64,000 bases of DNA from Variovorax ginsengisoli. Its GTDB lineage: Bacteria; Pseudomonadota; Gammaproteobacteria; Burkholderiales; Burkholderiaceae_C. Position 1 is the stretch's first letter; every line of letters starts with the position of its first letter. Location of the stretch: contig NZ_JAUSRO010000013.1 in NCBI RefSeq assembly GCF_030811835.1, positions 124,001 through 188,000 of the forward strand, given 5' to 3'. Of this stretch, positions 16,079 through 25,411 are shown one piece after another. The translations under genes and the position numbers were made by a program. The notes under the pieces are model-generated. The model was not told the origin of the DNA and made no database searches. It was given only the letters and a program-made list of their open reading frames with translations.

Positions 16079-17520
16079 CGAACAATGCAACGCCGATGAT
16101 GACCCTCGGTCAAGCCGCGGGCTGGGTGTCGGGCGCCCGCCTGGTGGGCGATGCAGCGACGCCGATTGCACGGGTCCACACCGACACGCGCACGCTGGCC
16201 GCAGGCGATCTGTTCGTCGCGCTCAAGGGCGAGAAGTTCGATGCGAACGCTTTCCTCGACAAGGCACGTGCGGCCGGTGCCGAAGTGGCCGTGGCCCACG
16301 GTGGCCTGGCTGCCGCCGGGCTGTCCGGGCTCGAAGTGCCCGACACGCTGCAGGCACTGGGCGCCATCGCCACGGGCTGGCGCGCTCAGTACACGCTGCC
16401 GTTGATCGCCGTGACCGGCAGCAATGGCAAGACCACGGTCACGCAGATGATCGCGGCGATCCTCGCCATGGCCGATCCGGCGCGCGCGCTGGCCACGGCA
16501 GGCAACTTCAACAACGAAATTGGCGTGCCGCTGACGCTCATGCGCCTGCGCGAGACGCACCGGCTGGCCGTGGTCGAGCTGGGCATGAACCATCCGGGCG
16601 AGATCGCGCGGCTGGCTGCCATGACGCGCCCGACCATCGCGCTGGTGAACAACGCGCAGCGCGAACACCAGGAGTTCATGGCCACCGTCGAGGCGGTGGC
16701 ACGCGAGAACGCCGCCGTGTTCGACGCCTTGCCGCCCGACGGGACAGCCGTTTTCCCGCACGGCGACGCGTACACGTCCCTGTGGACCGCGCTGGCCCAG
16801 GGCGCCTCGCAACGCCGCTGCATCACGTTTGGCGAGTCGGCCGATGCCGACATCGCTTTGCTGCAGGCCCGCTGGCAGGGCAGCGCCTGGCAGGTCGAGG
16901 CGCGCACGCCGATGGGCGTGCTGCGCAGCACGCTGCACATCGCCGGACGCCACAACGTCATCAACGCGCTGGCGGCCATCGGCTGCACGCTGGCTGCGGG
17001 CGTGTCGCTCGAACACATCGCGGCCGGCCTGGCGGCCTTCGAGCCGGTCAAGGGCCGGTCGAAGGCGAGCGAGCTTCGTCTGCCGGACGGCCATGCGCTG
17101 ACGGTGGTCGACGACACTTACAACGCCAACCCCGATTCGGTGCGCGCCGCCGTCGACGTGCTCGCCAGCCTGCCGGGCCCGCGCCTTCTGGTGCTGGGCG
17201 ACATGGGCGAGGTGGGTGACCAGAGCGAGCACTTCCATGCCGAAGTGGGCGCCTGGGCGCGTGAACGCGGCATCGACAGCCTGTTTGCGCTCGGCGTGGA
17301 GTCCCGGCATGCCGTGAGCGCCTTCGCCGCTGGCGCTGCGCCAGGCCAGGACGGCCGTCATTTCGTCGACATCGACACCCTCGTCGCCGCCGTGCTGGCG
17401 CGCCTGCCGCAAGCGGCGAGCGTGCTGGTCAAGGGCTCGCGTTTCATGGCCATGGAGCGGGTGGTCCACGCCATGGCCGCAGCGGCCGCATCACAACAAA
17501 AAGAAGGAGGCCGGTCATGA
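16075..17520 (+). CDS. murF: UDP-MurNAc-tripeptide:D-Ala-D-Ala ligase
   Basis: A 481-residue MurF that adds D-Ala-D-Ala to complete the pentapeptide. Visible are DTRTLAAGDLFVALKGEKFDAN (N-terminal domain), the ATP loop VTGSNGKTTVTQM, NFNNEIGVPLTLM, GMNHPGEI, DDTYNANPDSVRAA, and LVLGDMGEVG near the C-terminus. It overlaps murE by four bases (ATGA). Confidence 0.97.
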   Translation: MTNNATPMMTLGQAAGWVSGARLVGDAATPIARVHTDTRTLAAGDLFVALKGEKFDANAFLDKARAAGAEVAVAHGGLAAAGLSGLEVPDTLQALGAIATGWRAQYTLPLIAVTGSNGKTTVTQMIAAILAMADPARALATAGNFNNEIGVPLTLMRLRETHRLAVVELGMNHPGEIARLAAMTRPTIALVNNAQREHQEFMATVEAVARENAAVFDALPPDGTAVFPHGDAYTSLWTALAQGASQRRCITFGESADADIALLQARWQGSAWQVEARTPMGVLRSTLHIAGRHNVINALAAIGCTLAAGVSLEHIAAGLAAFEPVKGRSKASELRLPDGHALTVVDDTYNANPDSVRAAVDVLASLPGPRLLVLGDMGEVGDQSEHFHAEVGAWARERGIDSLFALGVESRHAVSAFAAGAAPGQDGRHFVDIDTLVAAVLARLPQAASVLVKGSRFMAMERVVHAMAAAAASQQKEGGRS

Positions 17521-17542
17521 CGCATGCACCGCGCAATACAAC

Positions 17543-18721
17543 ATGCTGATGAGCCTGGCTCAGTGGCTGCAGACCGTGTCGCCCGAATTCGGCTTCCTGC
17601 GAATCTTCCAGTACCTGACCTTTCGCGCCATGATGGCCGCGCTGACCGCGCTGCTGGTCGGCCTGGCGGCGGGGCCTTATGTGATCCGGCGCCTGGCGGC
17701 GCTCAAGATCGGTCAGCCGGTGCGTGGCTACGGCATGGAAACGCACCTGAGCAAGAGCGGCACGCCCACCATGGGCGGCGTGCTCGTGCTGTTCGCGATC
17801 GGCTTCGCCACGCTGATGTGGTTCGACCTGAGCAACCGCTTCGTGTGGATCGTGCTGTGGGTGACGCTGGGCTTTGGCGCGATCGGCTGGGTCGATGACT
17901 GGCGCAAGGTCGTGCGCAAGGACCCGGAAGGCATGCGCTCGCGCGAAAAATACTTCTGGCAGTCGGTGGTTGGCCTGGTGGCCGGCTTCTACCTGCTGTT
18001 CAGCATTTCGGAGAGCTCCAACTGGCGCGTGCTGGAACTGTTCTACGCCTGGGTGCGTTCAGGCTTCGCACTGGACTTCCCGCCCAAGATCAACCTGCTG
18101 GTGCCTTTCTTCAAGGAAATCAGCTATCCGCTGGGCGGCGTTGGATTCGTCATCCTGACCTATTTGGTGATCGTGGGGTCGAGCAATGCGGTGAACCTCA
18201 CCGACGGCCTCGACGGCCTGGCGATCATGCCGGTGGTGATGGTGGGCTCGGCGCTGGGCGTGTTCGCCTATGTCACAGGCAGCTCGGTCTACTCGAAGTA
18301 CCTGCTGTTTCCACACATCCCGGGCTCGGGCGAGCTGCTGGTGTTCTGTTCGGCCATGGCGGGTGCGGGCCTGGCCTTCCTCTGGTTCAACACGCATCCG
18401 GCCCAGGTCTTCATGGGCGACGTCGGCGCACTGGCGCTTGGTGGCGCGCTGGGCACCATTGCGGTCATCGTGCGCCAGGAAATCGTGTTCTTCGTGATGG
18501 GCGGCATCTTCGTGGTCGAGGCCATCTCGGTGATGGCGCAGGTCATGTACTTCAAGTACACCAAGAAGCGCTATGGCGAAGGCCGTCGCGTGCTGAAGAT
18601 GGCACCGCTGCACCATCACTTCGAGAAGAGCGGATGGCGCGAGACGCAGGTCGTCGTGCGCTTCTGGATCATCACGATGTTGCTGTGCCTGGTCGGCCTG
18701 TCGACGTTGAAGCTGCGCTAG
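17543..18721 (+). CDS. mraY: Phospho-MurNAc-pentapeptide translocase MraY
   Basis: A 392-residue polytopic membrane enzyme that makes lipid I on undecaprenyl phosphate. Family motifs are SGTPTMGG near the second helix, DDWRKV (catalytic Asp pair region), NLTDGLDGLA, FNTHPAQVFMGDVGALALGG and MAPLHHHFEKSGW. About ten hydrophobic segments are visible. The start at ATG 17543 is 22 bases after murF; ATG 17549 is possible. Confidence 0.97.
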   Translation: MLMSLAQWLQTVSPEFGFLRIFQYLTFRAMMAALTALLVGLAAGPYVIRRLAALKIGQPVRGYGMETHLSKSGTPTMGGVLVLFAIGFATLMWFDLSNRFVWIVLWVTLGFGAIGWVDDWRKVVRKDPEGMRSREKYFWQSVVGLVAGFYLLFSISESSNWRVLELFYAWVRSGFALDFPPKINLLVPFFKEISYPLGGVGFVILTYLVIVGSSNAVNLTDGLDGLAIMPVVMVGSALGVFAYVTGSSVYSKYLLFPHIPGSGELLVFCSAMAGAGLAFLWFNTHPAQVFMGDVGALALGGALGTIAVIVRQEIVFFVMGGIFVVEAISVMAQVMYFKYTKKRYGEGRRVLKMAPLHHHFEKSGWRETQVVVRFWIITMLLCLVGLSTLKLR

Positions 18722-18731
18722 CCGCCCGGTC

Positions 18732-20624
18732 ATGAAACATCTGCAAGACCTTCCCGTCCTCGTCCTGGGCCTCGGTGCATCCGGCCTGGCGATGGCGCGT
18801 TGGTGCGCGCGCCACGGTGCACAGGTCACGGTGGCCGACACGCGCGAAGCGCCGGCTCTGTTGGCCACGTTGCGCGCGGAGGTGCCTGCTGCCGTGTTCG
18901 TGGGCGGCGCGCTCAGCGCGGCGCTGGTGGAAGGCACGCCCATCCGCGCGGTCTACCGGTCGCCCGGCCTCACGCCCGCCACGATCGCACCGGTGGTCGA
19001 TGCGGCGCGTGCGATCGGCCTGCCGGTCGGTGGCGAGCTCGACCTGTTCGCGCAGGCGTTGCGCGACCTGCGCGTGGTGCAAGCGCCGGCCGTCGATGCC
19101 CCGGTAGTGAGTGCACCAGTCGCGGAGGCGCCGGTCGATGACCCGCTGCAGGCGCCGCCGGCCCAGGTGGAAATCGAGATGGCGGCGCAGACGCAACCCG
19201 ATGTCGCTCAAGCCGCCGAAGTCGTCGAGGCCGATGCGCCTTCGGGTCCGGAGGCTGAACCGTCCGTGGTGCCTCCCGTCCCCGCGGTACCGGCCCCTGC
19301 CACGGCACAGGTCCATACCGCGGCACGCGATGCGGCCGAATTCGTCGCACGCATGACAGAGCTCGCCGCTGCGCCGGTTGCGCCGGTCGAAGACGAAGCG
19401 CCGCTGCCGGTCGAGGCGCTGCCCGAGGTGCCGACGCCCCAGGGCTACCAACCCGTGGTGCTTGCCATCACCGGTACCAACGGCAAGACCACGGTCACTT
19501 CGCTCACCGGGCAACTCGTTGAGCGCGCCGGCAAGACCGTGGCCGTGGCCGGCAACATCGGCCCGACGCTGCTCGACACGCTGGCCGCCCACATGGACGC
19601 CGACACGCTGCCCCAGGTGTGGGTGCTCGAACTCTCCAGCTTCCAGCTCGACGGCGTCGAGGGCTTCGAGCCGACCGCCGCCACCGTGTTGAACGTGACA
19701 CAGGACCACCTCGACTGGCACGGCGACATGGCGGCCTACACGTCGGCCAAGGCGCGCATCTTCGGCGCCAACAGCCTGATGATCCTCAACCGCGACGACC
19801 CGGCCGTCATGGCGATGCTGCCGCCGCCGGTGCGCGTGCGGTTGCAGCGCCCGCAGGTGCGTGCGCACATCACCTTCGGCGCCGAGCCGCCACGCCGCCC
19901 GTCTGACTTCGGCATCGAACGCGTCAACGGCATGGGCTGGCTGGTGCGTGCCCTGGAGGCCGACGAAACCATCAAGCGCAAGCGCGGTGCTGCGGCGCAG
20001 GAGGAAGAAATCCACCTGCAGCGCCTGATGCCGGCCGACGCGCTGCGCATCCGGGGCCAGCACAACGCGCTCAATGCGCTGGCTGCGCTGGCGCTCGCCT
20101 CGGCCGCCGGTTGCGCGCTGGGGCCGATGCTCTATGGCCTGCGCGAATACCAGGGCGAGCCGCACCGCGTCGAACCGGTGGCGATCATCGAAGGCGTCGA
20201 GTTCTTCGACGACAGCAAGGGCACCAACGTGGGTGCGACCGTGGCGGCGATCGCCGGCCTGGGCGCCGAACGCCGTGTCGTCCCGATCCTGGGCGGCGAC
20301 GGGAAGGGCCAGGACTTCACGCCGCTGGCCGCGCCGGTGCGGCAGTACGCGCGCGCCGTCGTGCTGATCGGGCGCGATGCGCCGCTGATCGAGGCGGCGC
20401 TCGCGCCCACCGGCATCGCCGCGGTGCATGCCGCCTCGATGGAGGAGGCCGTGACGCTGGCCGCACGCCGTGCCCATCCGGGCGATGCGGTGCTGCTGTC
20501 GCCGGCCTGCGCGAGCTTCGACATGTTCACGGGCTACACGCACCGTGCCGAGGTCTTCTGCGCTGCGGTGCAGACGCTGGCCGACGACACCGCCGCCGCA
20601 TCGCTGGAGGGCGACGACGCATGA
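18732..20624 (+). CDS. murD: UDP-MurNAc-L-alanine:D-glutamate ligase, with large low-complexity insertion
   Basis: A 630-residue MurD (E. coli 438) that adds D-Glu. Domain 1 is normal (VLVLGLGASGLAMARW, SPGLTP). An insertion of about 125 residues rich in Ala, Pro, Val and Glu (about 115-238) then separates it from the ATP loop GTNGKTT (about 248-254). NVTQDHLDWHGDM is intact. A second smaller, partly charged insertion (about residues 360-430) precedes the GQHNALNALAA motif. The C-terminal domain (DDSKGTN, LGGDGKGQDF, LSPACASFDMF) is intact. The ligase core looks functional. The stop overlaps ftsW by ATGA. Confidence 0.95.
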   Translation: MKHLQDLPVLVLGLGASGLAMARWCARHGAQVTVADTREAPALLATLRAEVPAAVFVGGALSAALVEGTPIRAVYRSPGLTPATIAPVVDAARAIGLPVGGELDLFAQALRDLRVVQAPAVDAPVVSAPVAEAPVDDPLQAPPAQVEIEMAAQTQPDVAQAAEVVEADAPSGPEAEPSVVPPVPAVPAPATAQVHTAARDAAEFVARMTELAAAPVAPVEDEAPLPVEALPEVPTPQGYQPVVLAITGTNGKTTVTSLTGQLVERAGKTVAVAGNIGPTLLDTLAAHMDADTLPQVWVLELSSFQLDGVEGFEPTAATVLNVTQDHLDWHGDMAAYTSAKARIFGANSLMILNRDDPAVMAMLPPPVRVRLQRPQVRAHITFGAEPPRRPSDFGIERVNGMGWLVRALEADETIKRKRGAAAQEEEIHLQRLMPADALRIRGQHNALNALAALALASAAGCALGPMLYGLREYQGEPHRVEPVAIIEGVEFFDDSKGTNVGATVAAIAGLGAERRVVPILGGDGKGQDFTPLAAPVRQYARAVVLIGRDAPLIEAALAPTGIAAVHAASMEEAVTLAARRAHPGDAVLLSPACASFDMFTGYTHRAEVFCAAVQTLADDTAAASLEGDDA

Positions 20625-21919
20625 ACACCACCACCGCAGCCACCCCCAACGAGCCGCGCGGGCGTTTTCGCGGCTGGTTCAACCGCGCGGCCCAGAGCGG
20701 AATCGAAGCCTTGCCCATGCACCTGCCGGTGCGCCTGGGCGGTGCCGGCATGACGCAGACCAAGGCGGCACCGATCCGTGTACTCGGTTTCGACCAGGCA
20801 CTGCTGTGGGTGACGATGGCGCTGCTGGCCTGGGGCGCGATCATGGTCTATTCGGCATCGATCGCGTTGCCCGACAACCCGCGCTTTGCACGCGCCGGCT
20901 ACGGTCCGGCCTTCTTTCTCGTGCGCCACGTGCTGTTCCTGGGCATCGCCTTTCTGGCAGCGCTGCTGACCTTCCAGGTGCCCATGCAGACCTGGGAGCG
21001 CGTCGCGCCCTGGGTCTTCGTGGTGTCGCTGCTGCTGCTGATCGCCGTGCTGATTCCGCATGTCGGCCGGGTCGTCAACGGCGCGCGCCGATGGCTGCCG
21101 CTGGGGGTGATGAACTTCCAGCCGTCGGAACTCGCCAAGCTCGCGATGGTGCTCTATGCGTCCAGCTACATGGTGCGCAAGATGGAGATCAAGGAACGCT
21201 TCTTCCGCGCGGTGCTGCCGATGGGCGTGGCGGTGGTGGTGGTCGGCATGCTGTTGCTGGCCGAGCCCGACATGGGGGCCTTCATGGTGATCGCGGTCAT
21301 CGCGATGGGCATCCTGTTCCTGGGCGGCGTGAACGCCCGCATGTTCTTCGTGATCGCCACGCTCATGGTGGTGGCCTTCGGCGTGATGGTGATGACCAGC
21401 GAATGGCGGCGGGAGCGCCTGTTTGCGTACCTCGATCCGTTCAGCGAGGCACACGCGCTCGGCAAGGGCTACCAGCTGTCGCATTCGCTCATCGCCATCG
21501 GCCGTGGTGAGATCTTCGGCGTCGGCCTGGGCGGCAGTGTCGAAAAGCTGCACTGGCTACCCGAGGCGCACACCGACTTCCTGCTGGCCGTGCTGGGCGA
21601 GGAGTTCGGCCTGATCGGCGTGCTGCTGGCGATCTGCCTGTTCCTGTGGCTCACGCGCCGCATCATGCACATCGGCCGCCAGGCGATCGCGCTGGACCGC
21701 GTGTTCTCCGGGCTGGTCGCACAGGGCGTAGGCATCTGGATCGGCTTCCAGTCGTTCATCAACATGGGTGTGAACCTGGGGGCGCTGCCGACCAAGGGCC
21801 TGGGCCTGCCGCTGATGAGCTTCGGCGGCTCGGCGATCCTGCTGAACCTGATCGCGCTGGCCATCGTGTTGCGCGTCGACTACGAGAACCGTGTGCTGAT
21901 GCGCGGGGGGCGGATATGA
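20621..21919 (+). CDS. ftsW: Septal peptidoglycan glycosyltransferase FtsW
   Basis: A 432-residue SEDS-family polytopic protein. An N-terminal cytoplasmic tail of about 60 residues is followed by about ten membrane segments. SEDS motifs are GARRWLPLGVMNFQPSELAKLA, LLLAEPDMGAFMV, the large loop with LSHSLIAIGRGEIFGVGLGGSVEKLHWLPEAHTDFLLAVLGEEFGL, and MSFGGSAIL. It polymerises lipid II with FtsI. The start at 20621 overlaps the murD stop. Confidence 0.96.
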   Translation: MNTTTAATPNEPRGRFRGWFNRAAQSGIEALPMHLPVRLGGAGMTQTKAAPIRVLGFDQALLWVTMALLAWGAIMVYSASIALPDNPRFARAGYGPAFFLVRHVLFLGIAFLAALLTFQVPMQTWERVAPWVFVVSLLLLIAVLIPHVGRVVNGARRWLPLGVMNFQPSELAKLAMVLYASSYMVRKMEIKERFFRAVLPMGVAVVVVGMLLLAEPDMGAFMVIAVIAMGILFLGGVNARMFFVIATLMVVAFGVMVMTSEWRRERLFAYLDPFSEAHALGKGYQLSHSLIAIGRGEIFGVGLGGSVEKLHWLPEAHTDFLLAVLGEEFGLIGVLLAICLFLWLTRRIMHIGRQAIALDRVFSGLVAQGVGIWIGFQSFINMGVNLGALPTKGLGLPLMSFGGSAILLNLIALAIVLRVDYENRVLMRGGRI

Positions 21920-22998
21920 GTCGGACGGCACTGGTCATGGCCGGCGGCACGGGCGGCCACATTTTCCCGGGGCTGGCCGTGGCGGAGGCGTTGCGCGAGC
22001 GCGGCTGGCGTGTGCACTGGCTGGGCGCGCCCGGCAGCATGGAAGAGAAGCTGGTGCCGCCGCGTGGCTTCGCATTCGAGCCGGTGCAGTTCGGCGGCCT
22101 GCGCGGCAAGGGCGCGATGACCGTCGCCCTGTTGCCGCTGCGTCTGCTGCGCGCCTTCGCTCAGAGCGTGGGTGTGCTGCGCCGCGTGAAGCCCGACGTG
22201 GTGATCGGCCTGGGCGGCTACATCGCATTTCCAGGCGGCCTGATGGGCGTGCTGCTCGGTCGGCCGCTGGTGCTGCACGAGCAGAATTCGGTTGCAGGAC
22301 TCGTCAACAAGGTGCTGGCCCGTGTCGCCCGCCGCGTGTTCACGGCCTTCCCGGACGTGCTCCAGGGTGCCGAATGGGTCGGCAATCCGCTGCGCACGGC
22401 CTTCACTTCGCAGCCCGATCCGATGACCCGTTTTGCCGGTCGAAGCGGTGCGCTCAAGCTGCTGGTGGTCGGCGGCAGCCTGGGCGCGCAGGCGCTCAAC
22501 CGCATCGTGCCGCAGGCGCTCGCCCGCATCGCCCCCGAAGAGCGTCCCCAGGTCGTCCACCAGGCCGGCACCAAGCAGATCGACCAGTTGCGTGCCAACT
22601 ATGCGGCGGCCTATGTCGAGGGCACGCTGACCCCTTTCATCGAAGACACGGCCAGCGCCTATGCCGATGCCGACCTGATCATCGCGCGTGCCGGTGCGAG
22701 CACCGTCACCGAGATCGCGGCGGTCGGCGCCGCGGCGCTGTTCGTGCCCTTTCCTTCCGCGGTCGATGACCACCAGACCACCAATGCCCGTTTCCTGGTC
22801 GATGCGGGCGGCGGCTGGCTCGTGCAGCAGACCGAACTCACTCCTGAATTGCTTGCTGACTTGCTACAGAAAACACAACGCTCCACCTTGCTGGACAAGG
22901 CCGTGAAGGCCCACGCGATGCAAAAGACCGACGCGGTCGCACATGTCGTTCGCGCCTGCGAACAGTTGGCCGACAAGGCCCGCAAAGGTCGCGCATGA
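21916..22998 (+). CDS. murG: UDP-GlcNAc:undecaprenyl-PP-MurNAc-pentapeptide GlcNAc transferase
   Basis: A 360-residue GT28 glycosyltransferase that makes lipid II at the inner face of the membrane. N-terminal GGTGGHIFPGLAVAEALRERG is the MurG lipid-binding G loop. GGYIAFPGG, HEQNSVAGLVNKVLA, VVGGSLGAQALN and ARAGASTVTEIAAVG with a following PFPSAVDDHQ are diagnostic. ATGA overlaps both upstream (ftsW) and downstream (murC). Confidence 0.97.
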   Translation: MSRTALVMAGGTGGHIFPGLAVAEALRERGWRVHWLGAPGSMEEKLVPPRGFAFEPVQFGGLRGKGAMTVALLPLRLLRAFAQSVGVLRRVKPDVVIGLGGYIAFPGGLMGVLLGRPLVLHEQNSVAGLVNKVLARVARRVFTAFPDVLQGAEWVGNPLRTAFTSQPDPMTRFAGRSGALKLLVVGGSLGAQALNRIVPQALARIAPEERPQVVHQAGTKQIDQLRANYAAAYVEGTLTPFIEDTASAYADADLIIARAGASTVTEIAAVGAAALFVPFPSAVDDHQTTNARFLVDAGGGWLVQQTELTPELLADLLQKTQRSTLLDKAVKAHAMQKTDAVAHVVRACEQLADKARKGRA

Positions 22999-24449
22999 AG
23001 CACGCCATTCGCCAGATCCATTTCGTGGGCATCGGCGGTGCCGGCATGAGCGGCATTGCCGAAGTGCTGCTGAACCTGGGTTACCGCATCACCGGCTCCG
23101 ACCTGAGCGACAGCGCCACGCTGCGCCGCCTGGCCAGCCTGGGCATCGGCACTTTCGTCGGCCACGACGCGGCGAATATCGAGGGTGCCGATGCGGTCGT
23201 GACCTCGACCGCCGTGCAGGCGGACAACCCGGAAGTGATGGCCGCGCGCGACAGGCGCATTCCGGTCGTGCCGCGCGCGCTGATGCTCGCCGAACTCATG
23301 CGCCTCAAGCAGGGCATTGCGATCGCCGGCACGCATGGCAAGACGACCACCACCAGTCTGGTGGCGAGCGTGCTGGCCGCCGCTGGCCTGGACCCGACCT
23401 TCGTGATCGGCGGCAAGCTCAACAGCGCCGGCGCCAATGCGCAGCTGGGCAGCGGCGACTACATCGTGGTCGAAGCCGACGAATCGGACGCGTCCTTCCT
23501 GAACCTGCTGCCGGTGATGGCGGTGGTCACGAACATCGACGCCGACCACATGGAGACTTACGGGCACGACTTCAACAATCTGAAGAAGGCCTTCGTCGAC
23601 TTCCTGCATCGCATGCCTTTCTACGGCGTCGCGATCCTCTGCACCGACGACGCCGCGGTGCGCGAAATCATTCCGCAGGTGACCTGTCCGGTGACCAGCT
23701 ACGGCTTCGGTGCCGACGCCCAGGTGCGTGCGGTCAACGTGCGCGCCGTCGGCTCGCAGATGCACTTCACCGCCCAGCGCCGCAACGGCATCACGCTGCC
23801 CGACATGGACATCGTGCTGAACCTTGCCGGCGAACACAACGTGCTCAACGCGCTGTCGGTGATCGCGGTGGCCGTGGAGCTCAATGTGCCCGACGAAGCG
23901 GTGCAGCGCGGCCTGGCCGAATTCAAGGGCGTCGGCCGCCGCTTCCAGAGCTACGGCAACGTGCCGCTGCAGGCGGGACGCACGTCAGGCAGCTTCGCGC
24001 TGATCGAAGACTACGGCCACCACCCCGTCGAAGTGGGCGTGACCATTGCGGCGGCCCGGGGCGCGTTTCCGGGACGCCGGCTGGTGTTGGCCTTCCAGCC
24101 CCATCGCTACACCCGCACGCGCGACTGCTTCGAGGATTTCGTGCAGGTGCTCGGCCGAGCCGACGCGGTGCTGCTGGCCGATGTCTACGCTGCAGGCGAG
24201 GCGCCGATCGTGGCGGCCGATGGCCGTTCGCTTGCGCGCGCGCTGCGCGTGGCGGGCAAGGTCGAGCCGGTGTTCGTTGGCGAGATCGCCGACATGGCAC
24301 AGGTCATTTGGGACAACGCGCGCGACGGCGACGTGGTGATCTGCATGGGGGCCGGCTCCATCGGTGCGGTGCCGGCCAAGGTGGTCGAACTGGGCGGCGC
24401 GGTGCCGGCCAAGGCAGAGCGCTTGACGCGCGAGGGGCGTGTGCTGTGA
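22995..24449 (+). CDS. murC: UDP-N-acetylmuramate:L-alanine ligase
   Basis: A 484-residue Mur ligase performing the first amino acid addition. N-terminal IHFVGIGGAGMSGIAEVL, the ATP loop GTHGKTTTTSLV, VEADESDASFL, NIDADHMETYG, LAGEHNVLNALS and C-terminal DYGHHPVEV and AFQPHRYTRT are all present. It is coupled to murG at its start and to ddlB through GTGA at its stop. Confidence 0.97.
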   Translation: MKHAIRQIHFVGIGGAGMSGIAEVLLNLGYRITGSDLSDSATLRRLASLGIGTFVGHDAANIEGADAVVTSTAVQADNPEVMAARDRRIPVVPRALMLAELMRLKQGIAIAGTHGKTTTTSLVASVLAAAGLDPTFVIGGKLNSAGANAQLGSGDYIVVEADESDASFLNLLPVMAVVTNIDADHMETYGHDFNNLKKAFVDFLHRMPFYGVAILCTDDAAVREIIPQVTCPVTSYGFGADAQVRAVNVRAVGSQMHFTAQRRNGITLPDMDIVLNLAGEHNVLNALSVIAVAVELNVPDEAVQRGLAEFKGVGRRFQSYGNVPLQAGRTSGSFALIEDYGHHPVEVGVTIAAARGAFPGRRLVLAFQPHRYTRTRDCFEDFVQVLGRADAVLLADVYAAGEAPIVAADGRSLARALRVAGKVEPVFVGEIADMAQVIWDNARDGDVVICMGAGSIGAVPAKVVELGGAVPAKAERLTREGRVL

Positions 24450-25411
24450 ACCTGGATCCTGAATCCTTTGGCAAGGTGGCGGTGCTGTTCGGTGGCACCT
24501 CGGCGGAGCGCGAGGTGTCGCTGATGTCGGGCACCGGTGTGCTCGCGGCGCTGCGTGCGCGTGGCGTCGATGCCCATGCCTTCGACCCGGCCGAACGCGA
24601 CCTGGTCGAACTCCAGCGCGAAGGCTTCGCGCGCTGCTTCATCGCACTGCATGGGCGCCACGGCGAAGACGGCACGGTGCAGGGCGCGCTCGAACTGCTG
24701 GGCATTCCCTACACAGGCTCCGGCGTGATGGCCTCGAGCGTGGCGATGGACAAGGTCATGACCAAGCGCATCTGGCAGGCCGACGGCCTGCCGACGCCCA
24801 AGTACGTGCGCCTGGCCGCGGACCAGCAGAACCTGGAACAGATCCGCGTCGTACCTGACGTGCTCGGCCTGCCGCTGATCGTCAAGCCGCCGCGCGAGGG
24901 TTCGTCGATCGGCGTGACCAAGGTCAACGGCTATTCCGACATGCAGGACGCCGTGACGCTCTCGGCGAAATACGATCCCGACGTGCTCTGCGAGGAGTTC
25001 ATCGAGGGCGAGGAAGTCACCTGCGCGGTGCTGGGGAACGGCCGGGGTGCGCACGCACTGCCGGTGGTGCGCATCGCCGCGCCCGAAGGCGCCTACGACT
25101 ACCAGAACAAGTACTTCACCGACGACGTCAAGTACCACTGCCCGAGTGGTCTGGCGGCCGATGAGGAGCGCGAGATCCAGCGCATCGTGGTCGCTGCGTA
25201 CCAGCAGCTCGGTTGCCGCGGCTGGGGCCGGGCCGACCTGATGATCCGCGCGAGCGACCGCAAGGCCTTCCTGCTGGAGATGAACACGTCGCCCGGCATG
25301 ACCAGCCATTCGCTGGTGCCGATGTCGGCGCGCGCGGCGGGCATCGCCTACGAGGACCTGTGCCTGCGTGTGCTGGCGTCGGCCTCGCTCGATTCGAGGG
25401 GCGTCGACTGA
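24446..25411 (+). CDS. ddlB: D-alanine:D-alanine ligase
   Basis: A 321-residue ATP-grasp ligase that makes the D-Ala-D-Ala used by MurF. FGGTSAEREVSLMSG is the N-terminal substrate loop. HGRHGEDGTVQG, KPPREGSSIGVTKV, EEFIEGEEVTCAVLG, and C-terminal EMNTSPGMTSHSLVPMSARAAG follow the family. The first codon is GTG 24446, sharing bases with the murC stop. The stop overlaps ftsQ by one base. Confidence 0.97.
   Translation: MNLDPESFGKVAVLFGGTSAEREVSLMSGTGVLAALRARGVDAHAFDPAERDLVELQREGFARCFIALHGRHGEDGTVQGALELLGIPYTGSGVMASSVAMDKVMTKRIWQADGLPTPKYVRLAADQQNLEQIRVVPDVLGLPLIVKPPREGSSIGVTKVNGYSDMQDAVTLSAKYDPDVLCEEFIEGEEVTCAVLGNGRGAHALPVVRIAAPEGAYDYQNKYFTDDVKYHCPSGLAADEEREIQRIVVAAYQQLGCRGWGRADLMIRASDRKAFLLEMNTSPGMTSHSLVPMSARAAGIAYEDLCLRVLASASLDSRGVD

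Noticed and set aside
22943..24445. N-terminal extension of ddlB through the murC region
   Set aside because: It is an out-of-frame reading of murC. The D-Ala ligase fold starts at GTG 24446, coupled to the murC stop.
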